From contig JBFLZC010000014.1 of assembly GCA_040756375.1 (NCBI GenBank), positions 1 to 64,000 of the forward strand: a stretch of DNA of 64,000 bases, read 5' to 3'. The notes under the pieces were generated by a model. That model was not told the DNA's origin, searched no databases, and saw only the letters and a list, made by a program, of their open reading frames with translations. The position numbers and the translations under genes are program-made. Of this stretch, positions 18,390 through 27,112 are shown in pieces. The stretch is from VGSG01 sp040756375. GTDB lineage: Bacteria; Desulfobacterota; Desulfomonilia; Desulfomonilales; Desulfomonilaceae. Position 1 is the stretch's first letter, and the number at the start of each line of letters is the position of its first letter.

Positions 18390-18448
18390 CGGGTTGAAAT
18401 CCCGTTTCCCGCTCCAACAACCCACCGAAATCATTGAGACCTACCCCC
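18390..18448. repeat. attR-like direct repeat (tRNA-Gly 3' fragment)
   Basis: This is the right copy of the 59-bp repeat. It contains only the 3' part of the tRNA (T arm from C18390, acceptor strand, CCA) and its flank. There is no D arm or anticodon arm upstream, so it is not a second tRNA gene. Bases 18449-18518 hold no gene. Confidence 0.65.
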
Positions 18449-18518
18449 AAGTAAGGATCGTCACACTCTACGGGGGTCTTCATTTGTACCCGTTAGCGGC
18501 AACTCTTCGAAAAGTCTC

Positions 18519-19838
18519 ATGAATATCATCAAGACCATTCTTCGTGACTTCAGGGATTCTTCTGCCGCGGACTGGCCGAACATTTCCGTTGCCGAGAGGG
18601 TGGCATGGATCGTCTTTTGTTTTGCGTGTGTGCAGTTGGCTTTCCTGGCCCCTTACTTCGTATTGATTCCTGGAGAGGAATCTAAGCTCTTTTCGGGGGC
18701 GGTGTGCACAGCAGCTTTGTTGTCGGCATGGATTGCCCAACTTTGGAGAACTACTCGGGCAAAGCGTTCTGAACTAACTGTCTCAGCGATGCTCGCGGTT
18801 CTCGCGGTGCTGAGCGCTCTGTTCAGCGCCACACCGGAGACTGCGTCGGGGCGGACGTTCGTGGTCTTGGCATCGGGTCTCGGTGGCTTCTGGTGCGCGA
18901 GGGTTCTGGTGGTATCTGAAACCACGCGGCGGTTCTTTCGGAGCTATTGTCTCATAATACTGGCCTTGGTTTTGGTGCTATGCAGCGTCTCATACGTGCT
19001 GCACGGCAATACATATGAATTGCTGGACACAAATCCCCATCCGTTGGCCGACCGCATTCTCCTTTTGTGGTTTGCGCCTTTGGCTGTGCTGCTGGACAAG
19101 CGGGTGACGACCCGTTTCGTGCCCTGGCTTCTGATGATCCTAAGCTATCTCGTTTTCTATTTAATGGCCTTGCGATCTCTGCTGCTGGCGCCGGCTGCGT
19201 TAGCGGCTGTGGTTTTGTTTGCGCGTGTCTTGCGGCTGAAGTACGTGTTGTTGATCTCGGCTGCGATTGGTCTCTCCGTTGCGTACTATTTCGCAACCGC
19301 GCCGACGGATAAACAATTCAGAGCCGGCACAATACCCATCTTCTATAGGGCCGAGAACTATTCTTTTTCGCTGCATGTTGGTCTGAAGCATCCGCTTCTG
19401 GGCATTGGACTAACATCGCCGAGAGATGAATTCCTCAAGGATTATGTCATCAAATACCCTTACATCACCAAAGGGCAATTCGCGGCGGAAGTAAAACATG
19501 TGGGGGTTTCCGAGAATCTCTTTCTCACCTTCTTGGCGGAACTTGGGATTCCCTTTTTGCTCATCTACACGTTCTCGCTGGGGATCATCCTTTTCAGGCT
19601 CATCCGCATGACGATTCAAAGAGGGCCTTCTGAGGCTCTGCATCCTTTGGCGCTTCTGCTCCCGCTTGTCGGCGGTTTGATCCACTATATGGTCTGGGAT
19701 GGACCGCTTCATCCCCAATCGAGCTGGTTCTTTCACTTGCTGCTGGGGCTTGCGGCCGGGAGCTGGGACAAATCACGCGCCACGAAACCAAGTAACGAAT
19801 CTCTTGACCGAACGAATGACTTAGCCTATGGTACATGA
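18519..19838 (+). CDS. O-antigen ligase/polymerase family membrane protein
   Basis: The 439-aa protein is almost wholly hydrophobic, with about ten to eleven helices. A periplasmic loop near the C-terminal half contains the Wzy_C-type segment HVGLKHPLLGIGLTSPRDEF. Proteins of this family join or polymerise polyprenyl-linked glycans in the periplasm (WaaL or Wzy roles), and the sequence alone does not separate the two. It lies just outside the island's right repeat and may serve the main polysaccharide cluster downstream. Confidence 0.8.
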   Translation: MNIIKTILRDFRDSSAADWPNISVAERVAWIVFCFACVQLAFLAPYFVLIPGEESKLFSGAVCTAALLSAWIAQLWRTTRAKRSELTVSAMLAVLAVLSALFSATPETASGRTFVVLASGLGGFWCARVLVVSETTRRFFRSYCLIILALVLVLCSVSYVLHGNTYELLDTNPHPLADRILLLWFAPLAVLLDKRVTTRFVPWLLMILSYLVFYLMALRSLLLAPAALAAVVLFARVLRLKYVLLISAAIGLSVAYYFATAPTDKQFRAGTIPIFYRAENYSFSLHVGLKHPLLGIGLTSPRDEFLKDYVIKYPYITKGQFAAEVKHVGVSENLFLTFLAELGIPFLLIYTFSLGIILFRLIRMTIQRGPSEALHPLALLLPLVGGLIHYMVWDGPLHPQSSWFFHLLLGLAAGSWDKSRATKPSNESLDRTNDLAYGT

Positions 19839-20039
19839 TAAGACCTGTGTTTCTGCACGAGATTTCTCTTCGGGACCACGGGCGTTACGCAAGGAAACGA
19901 TTGATGACAAATGGTGCCCGTGCCGAGGATGCCGGCCTCAGAGCGAGCTTCGCTATCCCCGTTCACATTGAGCCCTTGTTTGTCACCCCAAGCACCGTCG
20001 AACTACGTTTCGGGTGCTAAATCTCAAGGAGTAGAGACA

Positions 20040-20348
20040 GTGAGCATCAACATTTACGTCGGAAACCTGTCCTTCGATGCGAACGAGGGCGCACTCAGAG
20101 AACTGTTCGAAGCCTACGGCGCGGTGGAGTCCGCCAAGATCATTCAGGACCAATTCACTGGTCGCTCACGAGGATTCGGCTTCGTTGAGATGTCCGATCG
20201 TGAGGAAGGTCTGCGGGCTATCAAAGAGCTAGACTCCAAAGAGTTCAAGGGCCGCAGCCTCAAGGTGAATGAAGCCCGTCCAAGGAAGGGCCCCGGTGAG
20301 GGACGGCGTCCTGGTGGAGGCGGAGGTGGAGGCAGGTCTCGCTGGTAA
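20040..20348 (+). CDS. RRM-type RNA-binding protein
   Basis: This 102-aa protein is one RNA-recognition motif with RNP2 IYVGNL near the start and RNP1 RGFGFVEM. It ends in a basic glycine-rich tail (GEGRRPGGGGGGGRSRW). These are the glycine-rich small RRM proteins of cyanobacteria and Deltaproteobacteria, thought to act as RNA chaperones, often in the cold. GTG 20040 is preceded by AAGGAGTAGAGACA, an ideal ribosome-binding site; the open frame upstream of it is not coding. A hairpin follows at 20378. Confidence 0.9.
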   Translation: MSINIYVGNLSFDANEGALRELFEAYGAVESAKIIQDQFTGRSRGFGFVEMSDREEGLRAIKELDSKEFKGRSLKVNEARPRKGPGEGRRPGGGGGGGRSRW

Positions 20349-20377
20349 GCCTCTTCCGTATATCTCTTGAAACGTGG

Positions 20378-20410
20378 TGAGCAACCCGAATATATGCATC
20401 GGGTTGCTCA
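20378..20410 (+). terminator. Hairpin after the RRM gene
   Basis: A perfect 12-bp stem (tgagcaacccga / tcgggttgctca) encloses a 9-base loop, 29 bases after the RRM stop codon. No clear T-run follows, so it is either a terminator or an mRNA-stabilising hairpin. Confidence 0.5.
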
Positions 20411-20627
20411 TCGCGTTTCACGCCGAACCGGTCGGTCGAACGTCCATTGCAATTCTGGGTGATTGTCCTGCTGCGCCAGACTACGGTGTCCGTAGCAAGA
20501 TCACGATTCCGGGCGCTGAACCAACCGGGCTGAAAGCTGGATCGCAGAGCAGGGAATCCCCCTGAGCCGCCTTTCAATCCACTCGACAGCCTTCCTGATC
20601 TACATCGAATGAAAAGAGGAGAAAACC

Positions 20628-21056
20628 ATGCCGCAGGCAAAGGAGGGGGACACTGTGAGGGTCCACTATACGGGAACGCTCGCAGATGGCTCCGTATTTG
20701 ACACGTCCGAAGGTCGCGCGCCGTTGGAATTCACCATCGGGGAGGGCAAGGTCATCGCGGGCTTTGAGAAGGCCGTGATCGGCATGTCGCCCGGTGAATC
20801 ACGAGACGCAACTATGGGTTCAGAGGACGCGTATGGTATCCATCGAGAAGACATGGTCATCGTAGTCGACAGACACCACGTGCCTGCGGATGTGAACCCC
20901 GAGGTCGGGCTGCAACTCTACCTGAAGCACGAGAGCGGGAATTCGTTCCCAGTCATCGTTACAGCAGTCTCCGAGGAGAGCGTGACACTGGACGCGAACC
21001 ACCCGCTTGCGGGGAAGAATCTTACCTTTCATATCGTGCTCGTGGAAATAGTGTAA
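20628..21056 (+). CDS. FKBP-type peptidyl-prolyl isomerase, SlyD-like
   Basis: The 142-aa protein opens VRVHYTGTLADGSVFDTSEG and has the LEFTIGEGKVIAGFEKAVIGM core of FKBP/SlyD isomerases, followed by an insert-in-flap chaperone segment (HVPADVNPEVGLQLYL). It lacks the histidine-rich nickel-binding tail of E. coli SlyD. It should catalyse proline isomerisation and assist folding in the cytoplasm. Its ribosome-binding site is AGAGGAG. Confidence 0.9.
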   Translation: MPQAKEGDTVRVHYTGTLADGSVFDTSEGRAPLEFTIGEGKVIAGFEKAVIGMSPGESRDATMGSEDAYGIHREDMVIVVDRHHVPADVNPEVGLQLYLKHESGNSFPVIVTAVSEESVTLDANHPLAGKNLTFHIVLVEIV

Positions 21057-21178
21057 GATAGGTAAGAGACCGAAACTACAAAGCTCCAAGGCGAAGGGAA
21101 GGAGTCTCGAAGGACGTTCGGCTGCTCCGTTTAGCGGAGACGAGCTGTGCCTGTTGCCTCACTCAAATCGGCCCCCGG

Positions 21179-21187
21179 TGGTATAAT
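21179..21187 (+). promoter_or_regulatory. Extended -10 promoter upstream of the PfpI gene
   Basis: TGGTATAAT at 21179-21187 is a perfect extended -10 element. No good -35 is present at 17 bp; a TTGCCT at 21154 is too far away. It lies 119 bases before the ATG at 21306, leaving a long 5' leader. Confidence 0.45.
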
Positions 21188-21305
21188 ATTACATTTAAGG
21201 ACAGAGCAGAGGAGGGCCACCCGATCTGTTTCTGGAGGTCCCTGACGCGGGCCGGCAATTCTTCAACCGTTCTTGCATTACCAACGAAACAGGAGGTAGG
21301 GGGAG

Positions 21306-21887
21306 ATGGGAACCAAGAAGATCCTATTGCTCGCTGGCGATTTCGTTGAAGACTATGAGGTGATGGTGCCGTTTCAGGCGCTCCTCATGGTCGGCCACAC
21401 GGTTCACGCGGTTTGCCCGGATAAGAAGGCCGGTGACCGAGTGCGTACCGCGGTGCATGACTTCGAAGGTGACCAGACCTACAGTGAAAAACCAGGGCAC
21501 AACTTCACCCTCAACGCCACGTTTTCCGACATCAAGGCTGAGGACTACGATGCCCTGGTGATTCCCGGAGGACGTGCGCCGGAATACATCCGGCTTAACC
21601 CCACGGTCCTAAAGATAGTTCAGCACTTCGCGGAAAAAGGCAAGCCGATAGCCGCGGTCTGCCACGGAGCACAGGTGTTGGCCGCGGCGGGCGTGCTTGA
21701 GGGGAGATCGTGCTCCGCGTATCCCGCGGTGGGTCCGGATGTGAACCGGGCGGGAGGCACATGGGTGGATGTGGGATTTGAGAAGGCTCATGTCGACGGG
21801 AACATGGTGAGCGCCGCAGCATGGCCTGCGCATCCCGATTGGCTGGCCAAATTCCTCGGCCTGCTGGGCACAAAGATCGAGCCCTGA
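21306..21887 (+). CDS. DJ-1/PfpI family protein
   Basis: The 193-aa protein has the class I glutamine-amidotransferase-like fold of DJ-1/PfpI. The nucleophilic-elbow cysteine is in AAVCHGAQVL, and the conserved glycine-rich GGRAPEY lies before it. Family members act as proteases, glyoxalases/deglycases or stress chaperones; the exact activity here is unknown. An AGGAGG ribosome-binding site precedes the ATG. The length is slightly above that of a minimal PfpI protein. Confidence 0.88.
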   Translation: MGTKKILLLAGDFVEDYEVMVPFQALLMVGHTVHAVCPDKKAGDRVRTAVHDFEGDQTYSEKPGHNFTLNATFSDIKAEDYDALVIPGGRAPEYIRLNPTVLKIVQHFAEKGKPIAAVCHGAQVLAAAGVLEGRSCSAYPAVGPDVNRAGGTWVDVGFEKAHVDGNMVSAAAWPAHPDWLAKFLGLLGTKIEP

Positions 21888-21980
21888 TGTTTCGCTGGGT
21901 GGATGTTCTTCCACACAGGAAGAAGTCGGGACACACCGATCCCCATAAAAGCATGTTCCACAAGTTGCGGACACGCGCAG

Positions 21981-22298
21981 TAGGGGCGGGTTTCAAGAAA
22001 CTGTCTCAGAAGTACGATCCCAATCGAGATCGTGCCACGATTAGTGAAGCAGATTCAAACTGAGTGGCCCCGACGTTCCCGCGGGACGCGGGATCGGGTT
22101 CGCGAAGCGACAGGAAGCGACGCCCATAATGCATCGAAGCTACTGGCAATACACTTGACCGGATGCTCCACGAGAAGAGCGCTTCTTGTGCCTTCGGCAC
22201 CGGGATCCCGCGTCCCGCGGGAACGTCCCGGCCACCCAACGTAGCACGATCTTGCGAGCCCCAAACCTTTTGAGACAGCCTCTTTAAACCCGCCCTTA
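21981..22298. repeat. MITE-like element with imperfect terminal inverted repeats
   Basis: The ends are inverted copies of each other over 28 bases (left from 21981 taggggcgggttt..., right ending ...aaacccgccctta), with 24 of 28 positions matching by my count. Inside lies a second inverted pair, gttcccgcgggacgcgggatc-like arms at about 22075-22095 and 22203-22223. No open frame inside looks real. A related fragment (tgagacagtctctaaat) occurs near 115-131. Bases 22299-22350 and 22475-22694 hold nothing that I recognise. Confidence 0.5.
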
Positions 22299-22350
22299 CA
22301 AGGAAGACTATGCCCTGCATCTCATGGCGCTACCTTCATACCGGGTCGCT

Positions 22351-22474
22351 TTCAGAAGGTGAAGGTGACGTTGTAACGAAGGCAGCACTGACCTGGTGCC
22401 CGGGTCAGTGGCACCCAGCATCCAATCAATATCGGCCCGGGGTGCCACGGACCTGAGCTTTGGCAGGTCCGTGG
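22351..22474. repeat. Double-hairpin intergenic repeat, copy 1
   Basis: Two hairpins occur in tandem: cactgacc...ggtcagtg, then a perfect gccacggacctg/caggtccgtggc stem at 22443-22474. The whole ~124 bp is repeated in opposite orientation at 54240-54364. A divergent relative lies at 32376-32469. Confidence 0.65.
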
Positions 22475-22694
22475 CTGATTCAGAGGACTTTCATCGTTTG
22501 GCCACGCGTAGGTATCAGTGGGTTGCACCACAGCCCCGGTGCGGTACGAGCCTATTTCTTGCTCGATGGTGTCTCGTTGCCGGCTTTTGCGAAGGGTCTC
22601 GTCCACCTGAGCGGCTCGGACTCATGGAAAAACCTTGACATTCGCCTCTTTTGTACGATACTCGAACGCGAAACACTGAATACGAGACAGACTC

Positions 22695-23264
22695 GTGGAC
22701 GATCCAGTCTTCGAATACAAGATATTGGACGCAGTCCAGAACAATGACGGCGCAATCACCCAGAGACACATATCCCAGCGCCTGGGGAGAAGTGTCTCCT
22801 CCGTCAACTTTGCGCTGAGGCTCCTTGCTGCCAAGGGATTCATCAAGATTACGGGGAGCAATCCGCGGAGTTTGCGATATAACCTTACACCCAGCGGTAT
22901 TCTGCACAAGTCGATCCTGGCGTACAATTTTCTGAAGCGTCAAAGGGCCCTGTACGACGAGGTGCGCAAAGGGCTGCTCCAGAAGTTGGAACAGATAGTG
23001 AACGACGAGGTGGAGAGTGCTTCGGTCTATGGCTGGAGTCCTTTTACGGAATCTGCCATCCTCTATATGGTCTTTGAAGGGATAAAGGTTAATGCAATCT
23101 ATGTGGGCGGACCGGAAGAGGTGGGGCATTGGCATACCATCCCGGTGCGGCTCATAGATGAATTTCAGTCCGACTGTGATGTGCTGGTCCTTATGGAACC
23201 CCTTCCGGAAGGGCGTGACACGAGTATAGCCGTGAGGCTGGTCACCTGTTTTCCGCCTCATTGA
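22695..23264 (+). CDS. EPS-associated MarR-type transcriptional regulator
   Basis: The N-terminal 90 or so residues form a winged helix (ITQRHISQRLGRSVSSVNFALRLLAAKGFIKI then YNLTPSGILHKS..FLKRQ) that matches the EPS-associated MarR family found at the head of exopolysaccharide operons. The 189-aa length is about twice that of the usual family member. The extra C-terminal half (from about residue 95, VESASVYGWSPFTESAILYM) is an additional domain that I do not recognise; it may sense a ligand. GTG 22695 is the start. It sits upstream of the main polysaccharide cluster and probably regulates it. Confidence 0.75.
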   Translation: MDDPVFEYKILDAVQNNDGAITQRHISQRLGRSVSSVNFALRLLAAKGFIKITGSNPRSLRYNLTPSGILHKSILAYNFLKRQRALYDEVRKGLLQKLEQIVNDEVESASVYGWSPFTESAILYMVFEGIKVNAIYVGGPEEVGHWHTIPVRLIDEFQSDCDVLVLMEPLPEGRDTSIAVRLVTCFPPH

Positions 23265-23277
23265 GAGGCTGTCGCAC

Positions 23278-23298
23278 AGAGATCGAATCTCGATCTCT
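23278..23298 (+). terminator. Hairpin after the MarR-type gene
   Basis: A 9-bp perfect stem (agagatcga/tcgatctct) with a 3-base loop lies 13 bases after the stop codon. No T-run follows directly (ttgccaaaaaaa), so termination is uncertain. Confidence 0.4.
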
Positions 23299-23449
23299 TG
23301 CCAAAAAAAGTGGGATACCACGTACCTATGCCTTTTTGGTGGGGCGGAGCTATAGGCAATTAATGATTCTCCCTCTTAGAAATTTGCCCCTATCCTCAAC
23401 CACTCCGCACAACTTCGTCCTCAACGTGTCCGAAACTTAGCTGCCATTG

Positions 23450-24430
23450 ATGAACAACCCTCTTGTATCGGTTGTTATTCCCAGCCTCAACCGTGCTCAT
23501 TTGCTGGGCCCGACGATCGAGAGCATTCTTGGCCAGGACTATCCTCGCATCGAGTGCATTGTGATGGACGGAGGTTCCACGGACGGCACTCTGGAGCTGC
23601 TGAAGAGCTACGGGGACCGTATCCAATGGGTTTCTGAGCCCGATCAGGGCCACGCGGACGCGATTAACAAAGGATGGCGAATGTCGCGAGGGGACATCCT
23701 GGCATGGCTCAATGCAGATGATGTCTGGCAATTGCCTGGTGCGGCCCGAGAAGCCGTTGCTTATTTCGAGGATCACCCTGACGTGGACGTCGTGTACGGG
23801 GATTGTGGGAGCATCGACGCGGACGGAACACTTGAAAGTATGTCATACATCCATGATTGGGACCTGGCCTATGCGGTGGAGTTTCATGACCACTGCATCG
23901 CTCAGCCCGCGGCGTTCATCCGTCGAGCCGTACTAGAAAGGGTGGGATTCCTAGACACACGCTTTTATGCCATGGACAAGGAACTTTGGTGGCGCATAGG
24001 GCTGCATGGCACAATCCACCGCATTCCGTCTCTGTTGGCGCACGCACGCACCACCAAAGGCAAGAGCCATGATGCACCACAAATGGCTGGAGATTGCGTG
24101 AGAATTGCCCGTCATTTCTTCACGTTGGACCAAGTGCCGCCGATGCTGATGCGGAAGAAACGACGAGCGTTGAGCAACGCGTATCTGCGCGGCGTGGACT
24201 ATGCCTACATCTTTGGACCGCATTGGCTATTGATGACCAAGTATGCGCTGTCGGCTTTGGTTGTGGATCCTTCAAACGTTCCCGTGCTCGCGCGGCGTCT
24301 CGGGCGCTTCGTTGTGAGAAGCCTCAGTCCAAGCCCCAACCCTGGTGGAGGCACGTACCCGGCCGAGGAGCCGATGCCATCGATCACCGAGAAGGTGAAT
24401 CATCCAGCTTCAGAGCCAAACACGCAATGA
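23450..24430 (+). CDS. Family 2 glycosyltransferase
   Basis: The 326-aa protein starts with PLVSVVIPSLNRAHLL and has the GT2 landmarks MDGGSTDGT, GDILAWLNADD (the DxD equivalent) and a catalytic-base region FYAMDKELWWRIG. The last 50 residues are proline-rich and unconserved in look. It should add a sugar to a lipid-linked glycan at the cytoplasmic membrane. The ribosome-binding site is weak. Its stop overlaps the next ATG (ATGA), so it heads a coupled trio. Confidence 0.85.
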   Translation: MNNPLVSVVIPSLNRAHLLGPTIESILGQDYPRIECIVMDGGSTDGTLELLKSYGDRIQWVSEPDQGHADAINKGWRMSRGDILAWLNADDVWQLPGAAREAVAYFEDHPDVDVVYGDCGSIDADGTLESMSYIHDWDLAYAVEFHDHCIAQPAAFIRRAVLERVGFLDTRFYAMDKELWWRIGLHGTIHRIPSLLAHARTTKGKSHDAPQMAGDCVRIARHFFTLDQVPPMLMRKKRRALSNAYLRGVDYAYIFGPHWLLMTKYALSALVVDPSNVPVLARRLGRFVVRSLSPSPNPGGGTYPAEEPMPSITEKVNHPASEPNTQ

Positions 24431-25179
24431 AGCGCCAGACCGTCACCCTGTCCCTAGATCTTCCCGTATGGCTGTACCGGCTGTTGCGTCGACTCTGGCG
24501 AAGCGTCCCGTTGTTGCTCAAAAAAAGACCTGCTGTTAACCTCCTCGGCGATCGAGACGTAGAATGGTCGTGGGTGGCTTCACACATCCCGCAAGGTCCG
24601 GGACTGTGTTTGGACTTCGGCAACGGCGGGAGCATGTTAGGGCTTGTTGCGGCCATGCGAGGTTTCGAAACCACTGCGATGGACTTGACCAGTCCTGATT
24701 GGCCGTACGATCATCCACATCTCTCGTTCGTGCAGCAAGACATTCTGGATTGCACGCTGCCCGAAAGTCGGTTTGACCTGATTATTAATTGCTCCGCGGT
24801 AGAACACGTAGGCCTGGCAGGTCGTTATGAGGTGACCGCGCCCCGGCCTGACGGCGATCTGGAGGCCATGCGGATAATGCGGAGGCTCCTGAAGCCGGAC
24901 GGGATAATGATGCTCACCGTTCCCGTTGGGAAAGACCGGGTCTTCGCCCCTTATTGCCGGATTTACGGGCAGAATCGGCTCCCGGCGCTCCTTGACGGAT
25001 ATCGTGTAGAAGAGGAAGACTTTTGGGTCAAAGACGCGGCCAATCAATGGGTCTCCTGCACGAAGGATTCGGCGCTGGATTCTGAGGCAGACGCGGGATC
25101 GGGCAGTGCGTTGCGGGACGTGTACGCGCTCGGATGTTTCGTGTTGAATGTTGAACTATCGCCTCAGGGAAACCAGTGA
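24427..25179 (+). CDS. SAM-dependent methyltransferase
   Basis: The 250-aa protein has a basic amphipathic N-terminus (WLYRLLRRLWRSVPLLLKK) that may bind the membrane, a somewhat degenerate motif I (LCLDFGNGGSMLG), an acidic D in TAMDLTSPDW, and DLIINCSAVEHVG at motif IV. This is a class I methyltransferase fold. It is coupled by ATGA to the upstream glycosyltransferase and by GTGA to the downstream gene, so it probably methylates the same glycan. Confidence 0.75.
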   Translation: MKRQTVTLSLDLPVWLYRLLRRLWRSVPLLLKKRPAVNLLGDRDVEWSWVASHIPQGPGLCLDFGNGGSMLGLVAAMRGFETTAMDLTSPDWPYDHPHLSFVQQDILDCTLPESRFDLIINCSAVEHVGLAGRYEVTAPRPDGDLEAMRIMRRLLKPDGIMMLTVPVGKDRVFAPYCRIYGQNRLPALLDGYRVEEEDFWVKDAANQWVSCTKDSALDSEADAGSGSALRDVYALGCFVLNVELSPQGNQ

Positions 25180-26090
25180 TCACGATCTTTAGCGCCCCCA
25201 AACCCTTCCGCGGGGACACAAAGGTCCACCAGTACAATGCTGTTCTGAGTTGGAAACGCCTGCACCCCGAGGTCCAGGTGCTCTTGATCGGAGAGGAGGA
25301 AGGCACTCGCCAAGCGGCCGCGGAGCTAGGTGTGGCCCATATCCCTGATGTTGAGTGCAACGAGTACGGCACGCCCCTGGTAAGCTCGATCTTCGGTCTG
25401 GCTTGTGAGCATGCGTTGCATCCGCATCTGTGTTATGCGAACGCGGACATTATCTTGACCAGCCGTTTCCTCTGGTGCGCCAAGGAAGTTGCGCGGCGCT
25501 TGAGTCATTTCCTTATGGTAGGGCAGCGATGGGATCTAGACGTGGAACAGCCCGTTGATTTCGACCAACTCGACTGGGAAGAGGGACTCACGTCACGTGT
25601 GATGGCCTCGGGCAGGCAGATGTCTCCTGACGGGATCGACTATCTCCTTTTTTCAAAAGGAGTGTTCCAGGAGGTGCCGCGTTTCGCGGTTGGACGGGCA
25701 GGCTGGGACAACTGGATGGTCTATCATGCTCATGCGACAAGAACACCGATTGTTAATGCGAGCGTTTTCATCACTGCAGTCCACCAGAATCATGACTATT
25801 CCCACCATCCGGACGGGATTACGGGGGTTTGGGAAGGCCCGGAAGCCATGCGGAACCGGGAGCTGGCAGATGGGAGATACTCCGTATTCACCATTGAGGA
25901 TGCGAACTTCCGGTTCAACACGAACGGTGGCATTGAGCGCCAGTTTATCCTCAGACGACATTTGAGGCGGCTGACGGCAACCGCAATGGATGCGTCTCCT
26001 CCCTGGATTCAGAAGTCGGCGCAAAAGACAAAGGCGCTGCTCGGCAAGTGGCAGAAGCGAGTGAAGCTCCCTGGATTTGGTTGGCGTTGA
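25176..26090 (+). CDS. Glycosyltransferase-like protein of GT-A type, unassigned
   Basis: The 304-aa product starts at GTG, overlapping the previous stop. Its N-terminal half looks like a GT-A fold: ITIFSAPKPF, WKRLHPEVQVLLIGEE, then CYANADIIL, where the NAD could be the metal-binding DxD equivalent. Later GRAGWDNWMVYHA resembles the acceptor-side segment seen in similar surface-glycan proteins. I do not recognise a named family. The context (glycosyltransferase, methyltransferase, this gene; all overlapping) supports a role in glycan assembly. Confidence 0.6.
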   Translation: MITIFSAPKPFRGDTKVHQYNAVLSWKRLHPEVQVLLIGEEEGTRQAAAELGVAHIPDVECNEYGTPLVSSIFGLACEHALHPHLCYANADIILTSRFLWCAKEVARRLSHFLMVGQRWDLDVEQPVDFDQLDWEEGLTSRVMASGRQMSPDGIDYLLFSKGVFQEVPRFAVGRAGWDNWMVYHAHATRTPIVNASVFITAVHQNHDYSHHPDGITGVWEGPEAMRNRELADGRYSVFTIEDANFRFNTNGGIERQFILRRHLRRLTATAMDASPPWIQKSAQKTKALLGKWQKRVKLPGFGWR

Positions 26091-26219
26091 TTTCAAAGCC
26101 ACCTCTCCATGGGAGACCTGAATCTAGGGCCCGTGGATTTCTGGACACTCGACGCAGACATCGCAGGGAGTCCATCCGTCCGATGCTGCCGCCATTAGAG
26201 TGTTTGCGGCGGGCGACAA

Positions 26220-26248
26220 TTGACAAGTGCCCGATGCAAAGGTATGAA
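26220..26248 (+). promoter_or_regulatory. Promoter of the restriction-modification pair
   Basis: A perfect -35 TTGACA (26220-26225) is followed after 17 bp by TATGAA (26243-26248). It lies 75 bases before the endonuclease ATG and gives the pair its own transcription inside the glycan cluster. Confidence 0.5.
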
Positions 26249-26322
26249 AATGAGGCCAACAATACGAGAGAAGGGATCAATCCCACTAATAGAGCGCTCC
26301 GAACCGATTGAGGGCCGACACA

Positions 26323-27090
26323 ATGCCATATGACTCGACGGTTGCTAAGCTATTTACCAGATGCGTCAGCGCAATTCGAGACGACGTGATGGTTCAACGT
26401 GAAAGCAGACAAGACAAAGAATTCCATTTTCAGAACTGGGTACAATCTCGTCTCGCAGAAACGGGGTTTGATTATGAAGTGGGAGGACGCAATAGCTATC
26501 CGGACTTTCGGGTGGTTCAGCTCACCGAGGGCTACGAAGTGAAGGGCCTTGCGTACCCCGGCCGCGAGGTAAACTATGATTGCAACAGCCAAGTGCCCAC
26601 CGGATATCACAACGGACGGACAATCTTCTATGTTTTTGGACGTTATCCCAAGCAACCCGACGGCGACACTTATCCGGTCTTGGATTTGGTGATTTGCCAC
26701 GGGGATTTTCTTAATGCTGATCACGAATATCTCCATGAAAATCGAAGCGTGATAGGCTTTGGCAGCTATGGAGATATCATGATAAGAGACAGAAAGATGT
26801 ATGTCGCGCCAACGCCCTTTGGTTTGCTCTCCGGTGTGGCGCACCTCCAGACACTAATTCTTCCCGAAGATGCAGCAGTACCGGAAGGATTCAAGCAGAC
26901 GGGTAGGCTCGTACGTACGGAAGCCGACCGGTTGATCGTAGGCTACAAATTCGATCTGCGCAGAAATGTCCTAACACCCAAAAGGATCCCGAACCCCTCG
27001 GCTGGCAGGCAGCACGTATTTGTAGCTTGGCGACTCAGTCATGGGTCTGATCAGCGGGTCTTGATGCGTGATGTCTTGGGCAGTAGATGA
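26323..27090 (+). CDS. Type II restriction endonuclease-like protein (PD-(D/E)xK)
   Basis: The 255-aa product carries a PD-(D/E)xK nuclease core: an N-terminal helix with E33, then YPDF (P60, D61) and, after one strand, EVK (72-74), spaced as in restriction enzymes. The rest is not recognisable, as is usual for such enzymes. The gene lies 22 bp upstream of a DNA methyltransferase in the same direction, the typical layout of a restriction-modification pair. The recognition site cannot be predicted. Both genes are visibly lower in G+C than the flanking glycan genes, suggesting transfer as a unit. Confidence 0.7.
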   Translation: MPYDSTVAKLFTRCVSAIRDDVMVQRESRQDKEFHFQNWVQSRLAETGFDYEVGGRNSYPDFRVVQLTEGYEVKGLAYPGREVNYDCNSQVPTGYHNGRTIFYVFGRYPKQPDGDTYPVLDLVICHGDFLNADHEYLHENRSVIGFGSYGDIMIRDRKMYVAPTPFGLLSGVAHLQTLILPEDAAVPEGFKQTGRLVRTEADRLIVGYKFDLRRNVLTPKRIPNPSAGRQHVFVAWRLSHGSDQRVLMRDVLGSR

Positions 27091-27112
27091 GTGAGCGTAT
27101 AGCGGATGAACC

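Noticed and set aside
18390..18448. Second tRNA-Gly gene
   Set aside because: Only the T arm and acceptor 3' strand are present; there is no D or anticodon arm upstream.
19835..20020. 61-aa frame overlapping the O-antigen-ligase-like stop
   Set aside because: No family, and the sequence reads as the untranslated lead to the RRM gene, whose own ribosome-binding site is excellent.
22006..22320. Open frames inside the MITE-like element
   Set aside because: They exist on both strands because the sequence is palindromic and GC-rich; none has a start signal.
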